This document shows, one piece after another, positions 34,624 to 43,700 of a stretch of 64,000 nucleotides of DNA (its first letter is position 1; the number at the start of each line of letters is the position of its first letter). The position numbers were made by a program, and so were the translations under genes. Origin of the DNA: Physcousia sp015060555 (GTDB taxonomy: Bacteria; Bacteroidota; Bacteroidia; Bacteroidales; Bacteroidaceae). Location: the NCBI GenBank assembly GCA_015060555.1, contig SUYG01000025.1, forward strand, positions 55,388-119,387, given 5' to 3'. The notes beneath the pieces were generated by a model, which searched no databases, had not been told where the DNA came from, and was given only the letters and a program-made list of their open reading frames with translations.

Positions 34624-36426
34624 ATGAAGAAAATGTTTTTTACCCTGCTGCTCGTGGCCCTCGCAATGCCGACGATGGCCGAGAACCGTAGTGATAGCGA
34701 AATGGCAGCCATTGCCTCGCAGAAACTCTTTGGCGCCCAGGTGAAAGGTCTGAACGGCGCTGCCGCAACCAGCCTGAAGCGCGTGTTTACAGACAAGGCG
34801 ATAGCCGTGTTCTCCCCCGAGAATGAAGGGCGCTTTGTCATCGTGGGTCGCGACGACCGCCTGCGCCCGGTGCTGGGCTATGCCAAGGGAGCTTTCGACA
34901 TCAACAAGATTCCCTGCGGCATGAAAGCATGGCTCAGCAGCATCAACCGCACGCTGCAGAAGATGGATGCGGCAGGCATCAAGGATGCTGCCCCCCTCAA
35001 GTCAGATGTGGACTTCACGCCTGTAAGCCCTCTGATCACAACGAAGTGGACGCAGGATGAGCCCTTCAATGATCTGTTGCCAATGGTTGGCGAGGGTGAT
35101 CTGCGAACTCACGCTTTAACAGGTTGTGTAGCTACGGCAATGGGGCAGGTCATGAACTACTGGCAGTGGCCGGCCGCTGCCGAATTCATAGGCTCCTATT
35201 ATCTCAACAATTTGCCAACCCCCTTCAGCGTCCAGGTGAACAGCCAGTATTCATGGCCTCTTAAGTCGGCTTACGGATGGTATCTCATTGATGGGTACGA
35301 GGATCCTGAAATAGCAGATAGCTGGGACCAGATTGAATACACTGAAGACGAAGCCAAAGCCATTGCCACGCTGATGCGCGACTGCGGCGCTGCCGTGAAG
35401 ATGCAATACGAATACGGCGCAGCCAGTTCGTCGCTGTCCGATGCTGCCGTTGCATTTCCCAAAAACTTCAGCTACTCGGCATCTGCCATTCAGTTCCGTC
35501 CGAGAATGTACTATACGGACGAGGAATGGCTCTCCTTCATCTATAGTGAACTGCAGGCTCAACGCCCGATTATCTATGGTGCCGAATATGTCCATGAAAT
35601 AGAAGACTCCGAAACGAAGGAGATTTATGAAGTGGCTGAAGCTCATGCTTTTATCCTTCATGGCATCGATGCCGACGGGCTGATTGATATCAACTGGGGA
35701 TGGTACGGATGGTGTGATGGTTTCTATGCACTGGACGCCTTCAACTGCCCACAAGGCAACTTCAACGACAATGCTCAGATGCTGACGGGCATCACCGTGG
35801 AGCCGCTGCCCATAGATGCTTACCACTCCTGCATGGTAACCTCGGAATGCAAGTTCTACTACACCCCCAATGAGAATCCGGCCATCAAGGTGACGCTGGA
35901 TAACTTCCACTCCGCTACCTACCAGACCTTCACCGGTCGCTTCTACATGGTCATCCAGGACCTGGACGGTGGCGAACCTGCCTACTTGGATATCTATCGT
36001 CAAGAAAATGACGTGACGCTGAACATGGGCGCCGGCTACCAACAGTTCTTGGGCTACCCCGAAGCAGCAAGTTTCGAGCCCGGACACAGCTACCGCCTCT
36101 ATGTGGCATCGCGCGCTGCGAACGAGGATAGCTACCAGCCCGTACGCTACTATGGAAAGCTGACGGGTCCCATCTGCTTCACCCTCACCATCGACGACAG
36201 CGGCAACGGTGTAATCACGGGTCCGGAGATCATGGAAGAGTTCCTGCTCACGGGCGTGAAGACTGTCAAGCAAGAGCCCATGGACGACGGCATCACCCGC
36301 GTCTATGACATGCAGGGCCGCCTCGTACACACCGCTCCCACAGCCACCTTCAACCTCTGGAAGGTGCCCGCCCGCGGCGTGCTCGTCGTCAAGCAAGGTA
36401 ACACCGTTCGTAAGGTGGCGCGCTAA
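34624..36426 (+). CDS. Secreted C10 (streptopain-like) cysteine peptidase, copy 2
   Basis: From the ATG at 34624 the protein has 600 residues; a GTG two codons earlier is less likely. It has a signal peptide (1-19), a pro-region and a C10 domain with Cys168 in HALTGCVATAMGQ and His341 in AEAHAFILHG, then INWGWYG. The C-terminal 45 residues (VYDMQGRLVHTAP to RKVAR) are nearly identical to those of copy 1, while the middles differ, so the pair are diverged paralogues sharing an export tail. Role: extracellular proteolysis feeding the neighbouring SusCD importer (inference). Confidence 0.9.
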   Translation: MKKMFFTLLLVALAMPTMAENRSDSEMAAIASQKLFGAQVKGLNGAAATSLKRVFTDKAIAVFSPENEGRFVIVGRDDRLRPVLGYAKGAFDINKIPCGMKAWLSSINRTLQKMDAAGIKDAAPLKSDVDFTPVSPLITTKWTQDEPFNDLLPMVGEGDLRTHALTGCVATAMGQVMNYWQWPAAAEFIGSYYLNNLPTPFSVQVNSQYSWPLKSAYGWYLIDGYEDPEIADSWDQIEYTEDEAKAIATLMRDCGAAVKMQYEYGAASSSLSDAAVAFPKNFSYSASAIQFRPRMYYTDEEWLSFIYSELQAQRPIIYGAEYVHEIEDSETKEIYEVAEAHAFILHGIDADGLIDINWGWYGWCDGFYALDAFNCPQGNFNDNAQMLTGITVEPLPIDAYHSCMVTSECKFYYTPNENPAIKVTLDNFHSATYQTFTGRFYMVIQDLDGGEPAYLDIYRQENDVTLNMGAGYQQFLGYPEAASFEPGHSYRLYVASRAANEDSYQPVRYYGKLTGPICFTLTIDDSGNGVITGPEIMEEFLLTGVKTVKQEPMDDGITRVYDMQGRLVHTAPTATFNLWKVPARGVLVVKQGNTVRKVAR

Positions 36427-36683
36427 GGAGTGCGCCGCCACGAGCGGAGAGTTGAAAATTTTCAACAAAAAAGAGGAAACTGCACAATAAATGAAGAAAT
36501 GTGCACGTTATAGGTATAGAACATCATCCATGTTATGCCTATGGAGCAACCTCTACTCATCCCCGTGGAGTTGAAGATTATCGACTTCGCAACAGACAAC
36601 AACCAGTATGGAACTCTGGGGTTGGAGCCGCGAACATCCACCCTGCAACATCTTCGCAAGTTCGCAAGAATGTACCGCCCCGC
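36427..36683. other. 257-bp leader without a recognised gene, open in the rpe frame
   Basis: It contains a perfect palindrome GTTGAAAATTTTCAAC (36451-36466), a TGCACA/TGTGCA pair (36481-36505) and an imperfect hairpin with arms ATAGGTATAGAACAT and ATGTTATGCCTAT (36512-36542). From an ATG at 36501 the sequence is open into rpe, but its residues (HHPCYAYGATSTHPRGVED, then NSGVGAANIHPATSSQ) are not Rpe-like. It may be an interspersed repeat or regulatory leader. Confidence 0.5.
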
Positions 36684-37337
36684 ATGAATTTGATTGCACC
36701 CTCGCTGTTGGCAGCTAACTTCGCCAATCTGGAGCGCGAAATGGAATGGTTCAACCAGTCGGAAGCCGACTGGTTGCACTTGGATGTTATGGATGGTGTC
36801 TTCGTGCCCAACATCTCCTTTGGTTTCCCCGTTTTGGAGCATGTGGCGCGCCTGACCACCAAGCCACTCGACGTTCACCTGATGATTGTGCAGCCCGAGA
36901 AGTTCATCTCGCAGGTGCGCGACCTCGGTGCCGCCATCATGAACGTGCATCAGGAGGCCTGCGTGCATCTCCACCGCACTATTCAGCAGATTCACGAGGC
37001 CGGGATGAAGGCCGCCGTGACGCTGAATCCGGCAACACCCGTCGCCACCCTCGAAGAGATCATCTGCGACGTGGACGTGGTGATGCTGATGACCGTCAAC
37101 CCCGGCTTCGGTGCACAGAAATTCATCGAGCACAGTCTGGACAAGGTTCGCCGCCTGAGACAGCTCATCACGGCCTCCGGCTCGCAGGCCCTCATCGAAG
37201 TGGATGGCGGCGTGAACCGCAAGACGGCGCCCAACCTGGCTGCCGCCGGCGTAGATGTCTATGTCACGGGCAGCGCCGTCTTTGGTGCTCCTGATCCCAT
37301 TGAAGAAGTCAAGATGCTGAAGCAACTGACTTCATGA
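36684..37337 (+). CDS. rpe: Ribulose-phosphate 3-epimerase
   Basis: From the ATG at 36684 (MNLIAPSLLAANFANLEREM) the TIM-barrel enzyme has 217 residues, the usual length. Motifs: HLDVMDGVFVPNISFG, KPLDVHLMI, VNPGFGAQKFI, and the C-terminal EVDGGVNRKTAPNLAAAGVDVYVTGSAVF phosphate site. It interconverts ribulose-5-phosphate and xylulose-5-phosphate. The comEC ATG overlaps its stop by 4 bp. Confidence 0.96.
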   Translation: MNLIAPSLLAANFANLEREMEWFNQSEADWLHLDVMDGVFVPNISFGFPVLEHVARLTTKPLDVHLMIVQPEKFISQVRDLGAAIMNVHQEACVHLHRTIQQIHEAGMKAAVTLNPATPVATLEEIICDVDVVMLMTVNPGFGAQKFIEHSLDKVRRLRQLITASGSQALIEVDGGVNRKTAPNLAAAGVDVYVTGSAVFGAPDPIEEVKMLKQLTS

Positions 37338-39091
37338 GCCGCCCGGTCGTCATCGCATTCTTCGCCTTGATGGCGGGAGTTGCAGCGGGCGACATCCTTC
37401 TGTACGATGCCACATGGATGGCAACAGACATGACAAAAGCCCTGTGGGTGCAATTGGCCCCATGGGGCTTTTGCCTTCTCGTCACCCTGCTGGCACTGCT
37501 CCGCTATCGCCAGGTGCTGCGGCACCCGCTAACGCATCGCTACCCCGTATTCTCCGTGCTGACATTCCTGTTCTTCCTGTCGGTAGGCTTCGCACGCTAT
37601 GCCGCGGTGGCAGAGCGGCAGCACCGGGAATGGGCGGTGCAGGGGAACCCCGTGAGCCGAGGGAATCCCGATGAGTTCGACGTGGCACGATGGCAATGGG
37701 TGAGCGGCACCACGGGTAGGAAAAAGGGTGATGACGCAGGACCGATGAGCAAAGGCCTCGCGTGGCGCGAGAAGATACTGTCACGAGTGAAGACGCTGGG
37801 GATAGAGGAACAGACGCTGGCCATCGTGAGCGCGATGACAATGGGCGACCGCTCGCTGCTGAAACAAGACACACGCGACCTCTACGCACAAGCCGGCGCC
37901 AGTCATCTGCTGGCGCTGTCCGGGCTACATCTTGGCATTATTGTGGGGCTGCTGCTGACATGGATGAACAGCAGGCTGTTGCTGTCGCGGTGGCGAAAGG
38001 TTGTGGGTGTGATGATCCTCCTCTTCATCGGGGGCTACACCTTCCTGGCAGGAATGCCGTCATCGCTCGTGCGCGCCGCGCTGATGACCTCCATCTTCGT
38101 GGTGGCGAGTCTGCTGCAGCGCTATGGCTCGCCGCGCCAGCACCTCCTGCTCACGGGCATCGTGATGCTGCTGTGGCAGCCCATGTATCTGTTCGATGTC
38201 GGTGCCCAGCTGTCCTTCCTCGCCGTGGCGGGGATCCTCCTCTTCTATCATCCTTTGTATGTATGGATCTTCAACCGGTGGCGCTATCTGGTCTTCCGTC
38301 TGGAACGCTACTGGCTGCTATGGTCTTTCAAGCTGGTAGCGGTGTCGCTCTGTGCTCAGGTGCTGACACTGCCTTTGGCGGCCCATTATTTCCACCAGAT
38401 ACCGCTCTATGGCCCGCTGCTGAGCATCGTGCTGATACCGCTGACCACGCTCCTACTCTATCTCGCGCTGCTGCTCATCTTGCTGTCATGGCTGTGGCCG
38501 ATGGCTGCAGGGTGGTTAGGCACAGGCCTTTCATGGATTGTGTGGGCACAGCTGTGGCTGATGGCGCAGGCAGCACACTGGCCTGGAGCTACCATCCACG
38601 ACTTCTGGAGCCGCAAGGCAGAGCCGCAGGTGGTGGTCTATCACAACCGTCGCTGCCCGGCACTGCACGTCATCGCCTCGCCGGAGCAGAGCTGGCTGCT
38701 GATGCCGGAACCGGATTCGCTGGAAGCGGGAATGAAGTACATCCGCCGCGACTTCTGGAGACGCCGACTGACGGCAGAGCCGCAGGTGCTGAGGGGAAGG
38801 AAAGCGGTAGTGCTGAAAGAGGGACTGAAGGCTGTGATGGTGGACAGCGGAAACGGGGATACTGCCGCAAACGGAACGGCGGCGGAGGTGGATGTGTTGT
38901 GGGTGGTGAGAGGGTTCCATGGCGGAAGGCTGGGCACGCTCAGTGAGGCCTATCGTCCTCGCCTGCTGGTGCTGGATGCCAGCCTGCCTCAATGGCAACG
39001 CCTCAGCCTCGCAGCAGAGGCCACGCAGCTGGGATGGGCTGTCTATGATGTGGTCGAGAAGGGGGCACTGCGCTTTTTAATGTATAATTGA
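37334..39091 (+). CDS. ComEC/Rec2-family competence membrane protein
   Basis: This 585-residue protein has about ten membrane helices and the ComEC core (TMGDRSLLKQDTRDLYAQAGASHLLALSGLHLGIIVGLL, then GGYTFLAGMPSSLVRAALMTSIF). It forms the inner-membrane channel for single-stranded DNA in natural transformation. The C-terminal 150 residues occupy the place of the metallo-beta-lactamase-like domain, but I see no HxHxDH metal motif, so that domain is absent or degenerate. The start overlaps the rpe stop (ATGA). Confidence 0.88.
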   Translation: MSRPVVIAFFALMAGVAAGDILLYDATWMATDMTKALWVQLAPWGFCLLVTLLALLRYRQVLRHPLTHRYPVFSVLTFLFFLSVGFARYAAVAERQHREWAVQGNPVSRGNPDEFDVARWQWVSGTTGRKKGDDAGPMSKGLAWREKILSRVKTLGIEEQTLAIVSAMTMGDRSLLKQDTRDLYAQAGASHLLALSGLHLGIIVGLLLTWMNSRLLLSRWRKVVGVMILLFIGGYTFLAGMPSSLVRAALMTSIFVVASLLQRYGSPRQHLLLTGIVMLLWQPMYLFDVGAQLSFLAVAGILLFYHPLYVWIFNRWRYLVFRLERYWLLWSFKLVAVSLCAQVLTLPLAAHYFHQIPLYGPLLSIVLIPLTTLLLYLALLLILLSWLWPMAAGWLGTGLSWIVWAQLWLMAQAAHWPGATIHDFWSRKAEPQVVVYHNRRCPALHVIASPEQSWLLMPEPDSLEAGMKYIRRDFWRRRLTAEPQVLRGRKAVVLKEGLKAVMVDSGNGDTAANGTAAEVDVLWVVRGFHGGRLGTLSEAYRPRLLVLDASLPQWQRLSLAAEATQLGWAVYDVVEKGALRFLMYN

Positions 39092-39265
39092 TAATGTATA
39101 ATGTATAATTAGCTGCGCAAAGAAGGATTTTCCATAAAAATTTAACGCCGGAACGGCGTACCAATTATACATTATACATTATCAATTATACATTATCAAT
39201 TATACATTATACATTATCAATTATACATTATCAATTATACATTATACATTATCAATTATACATTA
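39079..39265. repeat. TATAATTGATAATG inverted phrase arms around a hairpin core
   Basis: The left arm (39079-39112) has TAATGTATAATTGATAATG units. The core contains ACGCCGGAACGGCGT (39143-39157), a 6-bp-stem hairpin. The right arm (39162-39264) is a longer run of the complementary phrase AATTATACATTATCA. The left arm's first bases form the end of comEC (LMYN) and the right arm reaches the chromate transporter stop. Confidence 0.85.
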
Positions 39266-39835
39266 AAACAACAGTATCCCCACGAGGGCACAGAAGAGGA
39301 GTGTCCGGATGGGACTGAGCTTATACACCTGGCAGGCAATGAGTGTGCCGACGAAGATGGCGATGCTGATCCAGAACTGCCAAGGCGAGTCGGACGGTGT
39401 GGAGAAGTTCTCGGGCGTCATCAGCAACAGACAGGCGGCTGCCAAGAGGCCCACGACAGCAGGACGCAGACCCGTGAAGACGTGTTCCACGGAGGGGTGA
39501 TGCTTGTACTGCATCAGGAACTTGGAAATCATCAGCATCAGGATGAACGAGGGAAGCACGACGGCGAAAGTTGCGGTCGCAGAGCCGAGAATGCCCATCC
39601 ACTCAGAGCCGCCGGCATTGACGACAGCGGTGTAGCCTACGTAGGTGGCGGAGTTGATGCCGATAGGACCAGGCGTCATCTGCGATACGGCCACGATGTC
39701 TGTGAACTCGCCCATCGTCATCCAATGGTGGTTGGTGACGACCTCGCCCTGAATCATGGAGATCATCGCGTAACCACCACCAAAGCCGAAGAGGCCAATG
39801 AGGAAGAAGGTATAGAAGAGCTGAAGGTAGATCAC
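39263..39835 (-). CDS. Chromate transporter subunit (half-size ChrA)
   Basis: This 190-residue membrane protein is one CHR domain: FFLIGLFGFGGGYAMISMIQGEVV near the start, VSQMTPGPIGINSATYVGY, then about five further hydrophobic segments. Short CHR proteins act as pairs; the partner is encoded 346 bp upstream (40182-40712). The family exports chromate, though in anaerobes the natural anion is uncertain. Both gene flanks are phrase repeats. Confidence 0.9.
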   Translation of the reverse strand: MIYLQLFYTFFLIGLFGFGGGYAMISMIQGEVVTNHHWMTMGEFTDIVAVSQMTPGPIGINSATYVGYTAVVNAGGSEWMGILGSATATFAVVLPSFILMLMISKFLMQYKHHPSVEHVFTGLRPAVVGLLAAACLLLMTPENFSTPSDSPWQFWISIAIFVGTLIACQVYKLSPIRTLLFCALVGILLF

Positions 39836-39979
39836 TTTAATGTATAATGTATAATTGATAATGGATAATGTATAATTGATAATGGATAATGGATAATTGA
39901 TAATTGATAATGTATAATTGATAATGTATAATTGATAATGTATAATTGATAATGGATTTAATGTATTATGTATAATTGG
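39836..39979. repeat. TAATGTATAATTGATAATG phrase array between chromate genes
   Basis: Direct units of TATAATTGATAATG and TGGATAATG cover about 140 bp. They are the left arm of a second copy of the 39079-39265 structure. Confidence 0.85.
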
Positions 39980-40192
39980 CTGGCGTGTGGTTATTCATTT
40001 TCACGAGCAGACTTGTTTAGACATGACAAATTCCTTCTGCTCTTTGCATAGGAATTTGTAACAATTAACAGTCCTAACGCCAAAATCCAAACTTTTCTCT
40101 GCCAGAATATTATTATCTTTCATGTCATCTTGAAAGCCTAACGCCGGAACGGCGTGCTAATTATACATTATACATTATCAATTATACATTCG
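39980..40192. repeat. Core and right arm of the second phrase element
   Basis: A core of about 160 bp contains a 10-bp stem ACAAATTCCT/AGGAATTTGT (40026-40059) and ends with ACGCCGGAACGGCGT (40141-40155). It is followed by the complementary phrase AATTATACATTATACATT (40159-40192), which reaches the stop of the next gene. The same hairpin-plus-arm junction is present at 39143-39188. Confidence 0.8.
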
Positions 40193-40712
40193 TTATATAT
40201 TTACCATACAGATACCCGCCCAGTCCGGCGGCAATGATGACCCAGATGGGCGAGACACCGAACATCCAGATGAGGAAGGCACCAAGGACGGGAATCCAGA
40301 TATTGTAGCGAGAAATCTGAGCGCTCTTAGCCATCTTGAACGTCGGCGCCGCGATAAGGGCGACAACGCAGGGACGGATGCCACGGAAGGCACGTGCTAC
40401 CCACACATTATCCTGGAACTGACGGAAGAAGAGGGCGATGGCAAGGATGATGAGGAACGAAGGCAGGATGCAGCCCAGGGTGGCCATCAGTGCTCCCCAC
40501 GTACCACGAATCTTGTAGCCGATGAAGATGGCGATGTTCACGGCAAAGATGCCTGGGCAGGACTGCGCTACGGCCATTAGGTCCAACAGTTCCTCGCGAC
40601 TGATCCACTGCCTCTCATCCACCACCTTTGCCTCAATCAGCGGTATCATGGCATAGCCGCCGCCAATAGTGAAGAGGCCGATACCCCAAAATACTTTAAA
40701 AAGAGATAGCAT
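40182..40712 (-). CDS. Chromate transporter subunit (second half-size ChrA)
   Basis: This 176-residue CHR-domain protein shows FWGIGLFTIGGGYAMIPLIEAKVV, MAVAQSCPGIFAVNIAIFIGYKIRG, and further hydrophobic segments ending near IIAAGLGGYLYGKYI. It pairs with the 39263-39835 product to make a functional transporter. It follows purL by 17 bp, but that gap and the end of purL are made of phrase repeats. Confidence 0.9.
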   Translation of the reverse strand: MLSLFKVFWGIGLFTIGGGYAMIPLIEAKVVDERQWISREELLDLMAVAQSCPGIFAVNIAIFIGYKIRGTWGALMATLGCILPSFLIILAIALFFRQFQDNVWVARAFRGIRPCVVALIAAPTFKMAKSAQISRYNIWIPVLGAFLIWMFGVSPIWVIIAAGLGGYLYGKYITNV

Positions 40713-40741
40713 GGTTTATGGTTGAGGGTTTATGGTTGAGG
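40713..40741. repeat. GGTTTATGGTTGAGG phrase at the purL 3' end
   Basis: Two GGTTTATGGTTGAGG units span the gap and the purL stop; the same phrase occurs inside purL. Confidence 0.7.
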
Positions 40742-43700
40742 CTTGGCGCGCTCGCACCACTTCCTTGCATTCACGAACGCCTCGAGCCACGGTGTCACCT
40801 CGTCCTTGATGCGGTCAGCGGGATAGTAGGCGCACTGCCAGGGGAAGATGGCACGCTCGAGGTGAGGCATCATGGCCAGATGACGGCCGTCGGCAGAGCA
40901 GAGGCCGGCGACGCTGTAGTCGGAGCCATTGGGGTTGCCAGGGTACTGGTCGTAGCTGTACTTGGCCACCACATGATAGTCGCTCTCGGGCTGTGGCAGA
41001 TGGAACTTGCCCTCGCCGTGAGCCACCCAAATGCCCAGCTTGCTGCCAGCCAGAGAGCCCAGCATCACACTGTTGTTCTCAGGAATGGTGAGGCCGAGGA
41101 AGGCGGACTCAAACTTGTGCGAGGTATTGTGGAGCATAGCGGCCCCTCTCCCCGCTCCCCCCGTGGGGGGGAGAGCAGCCAAGCCAATATTATCGACCAT
41201 TCCACCAGAGGACAGGGTGTCCTCCCCCCCACGGGGGGAGTTAGAGAGGGGCCAAAGCAGGCCCAGCTCGACCATCAGCTGGCATCCGTTGCAGATGCCG
41301 AGTGACAAGGTGTCGGGACGGGCATAGAAGCGGTCGAGAGCTGACTTGGCCTTAGGATTGTAGAGGAAGGCACCGGCCCAGCCCTTGGCAGAGCCGAGGA
41401 CGTCGGAGTTCGAGAAGCCGCCGCAGAAGACAATCATCTGGATGTCGTCCAGCGTCTCGCGGCCTGTGATGAGGTCGGTCATCATGACATCCTTCACATC
41501 GAAGCCGGCGAGGTAGAGGCTGTAGGCCATCTCACGCTCACCGTTCGTGCCTTTCTCGCGGATGATGGCCGCCTTGGGGCGGCGGTTGAGGGATGAGGGT
41601 TTATGGTTTATGGTGTGCGCAAAGCGCCATTCCAAGGGCTGCTGCTTATAGTTCTTGAAGCGCTCTGCGGCACAGCCGTTCATGCTCTGCTTCGTGTCGA
41701 GCAGGTAGGACGGGCGATACCAGACATCGCGCAGGGCGTCGATGTCGAGCGTCTCCTCGAAGTCGCCCTTGCGGATGCGCAGCGAACGCTCCTTGGCAGG
41801 TACACCTATATATATATAGCCCACGCCGGCATCGTCCATCAGCTTCTTGAACTCTTCCTCATGCTTGGTGCTGACCTGCACCACGACACCGGGATTCTCG
41901 GCAAAGAGGATTTTCGTGAGGTCTTCGCAGGCGAAGTTGTTGAGGTTGACCTTCAGGCCGCCCTTCGTGTTGGCGAAGCACATCTCCAAGAGGGTGGTGA
42001 TGAGACCGCCGGCGCTGATGTCATGACCAGCCAGCAGCAGACCCTTCTTCACGCAGTCCTGCACAGCGTCAAAGGCATCACGGAAGTATTCGGGATTCGT
42101 GCATGTGGGGACATCGGAGCCCACCTTGCCTTTGCTCTGGGCATAGGCGCTGCCACCGAGACGCAGCTCATCGAATGAGAAGTCGATATGGTAGAGGGCG
42201 CTCTTAGGTTCATCGGCCAGCACAGGGCTCACGACCTTGCGGATGTCGCTGACCTCACCGCCGGAAGTGACGATGACGGTGCCCGGAGCAATGACCTTCG
42301 TGCCATCGGGATATTTCTGGGTCATGGAGAGACTGTCCTTACCTGTCGGGACATTGATTTCCAGCGCACAGCAGAACTCCGAGAGGGCTTCTACGGCCTT
42401 GTACAGACGGGCATCCTCGCCTTTCTGCGAGCGGCAAGGCCACATCCAGTTGGCACTGAGGCTGACGCTGTCGAGGCCTTCGGCCAGCGGCGCCCACACA
42501 ATGTTCGTCAGGCTCTCAGCCACAGAGAGGACGGAGCCTGCGGCGGGGTCGGCAAGACCGGCTTGCGGCGCATGACCGAGGGCTGTAGCAATACCTTTCT
42601 CTCCTTTGTAGTCGAGGGCTACGACACCGCAGTCAGAGAGCGGCAACTGCAGCTCGCCCTGACATTGCTGGCGTGCCACCTTACCCGTCACAGAACGATC
42701 GACTTTGTTTGTCAACCAATCCTTGCAGGCCACAGCTTCCAGCGAGAGGACGGCAGTGAGGGCGTCGTTGAGGGCTCTTGAAGAGTCAAGCGTCCCGTTG
42801 GGCCGAGCGGAAGGTTTATCGTTTATGGTGCGCTGCGCTTGGCCTCCCTCATCCATCCGCTCGGCGCCATGCGACGCTTCACGCTTGAAGAACCTTAAAC
42901 CCTCAACCGGCGCATAGCGCCTTTCCACCGTCTCATCGACCATCACCGTTTTCGGGGAGTGACCGAACATCTGGGCCACGTCAAGGTCGAAGGGGCGGAC
43001 ACCGTCGCCCTGCTCGAAGGCGAAGTGTGCATCGCCCGTGGTCTCACCTACGACATACAGCGGAGCACGCTCGCGCTCGGCAATCTTGCGGACGTGATCG
43101 ATGTGTTCCTCTTGAATCAGCAAGCCCATGCGCTCCTGACTCTCATTGGCGATGATTTCCTTGCTGGAGAGCGTCGGGTCGCCGATGGGCAGCTTGGTCA
43201 TATCGATGAGGCCGCCGCACTCCTCCACGAGTTCGCTCAAGCAGTTCACATGGCCTGCCGAACCGTGGTCATGGATGCTGACGACGGGGTTGACATCTTC
43301 TTCGCAGAGCGAACGCACGAGGTTGTAAGCGCGTTTCTGCATCTCAGGGTTGGCACGCTGCACAGCATTCAGCTCGATGCCGCTGCTGTAGCGGCCTGTA
43401 TCTACACTGCTGACGGAGCCGCCGCCGAGACCGATGCGGTAGTTGTCGCCGCCCACGACGACAATCTTGTTGCCCTTCTCGGGCGTGCCCTTCAGACAGT
43501 CGCGCTTTGTGCCGTAGCCCACGCCGCCGGCCAGCATGATGACCTTGTCGTAGCCATACTGCTCACCGTTCTCCTCGTGCTCGAAGGTGAGCACAGAACC
43601 AGTGATCAGTGGCTGGCCGAACTTGTTGCCGAAATCGCTGGCACCATTTGAAGCCTTGATGAGAATCTGCTCAGGTGTCTGGTAGAGCCACTTACGTGGC

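Noticed and set aside
36427..36470. Palindrome GTTGAAAATTTTCAAC as a terminator of the second peptidase gene
   Set aside because: It is followed by A rather than T on the coding strand and has a weak AT-rich stem.
39079..39265. Possible CRISPR array or origin-like iterons in the TATAATTGATAATG repeats
   Set aside because: The units are contiguous simple phrases in inverted arms; there are no spacers, no DnaA-box cluster and no dnaA, rep or par gene nearby.
42959..43651. Plus-strand open frame of 230 codons within purL
   Set aside because: It is an antisense shadow of conserved PurL sequence, favoured by the GC-rich codon pattern.
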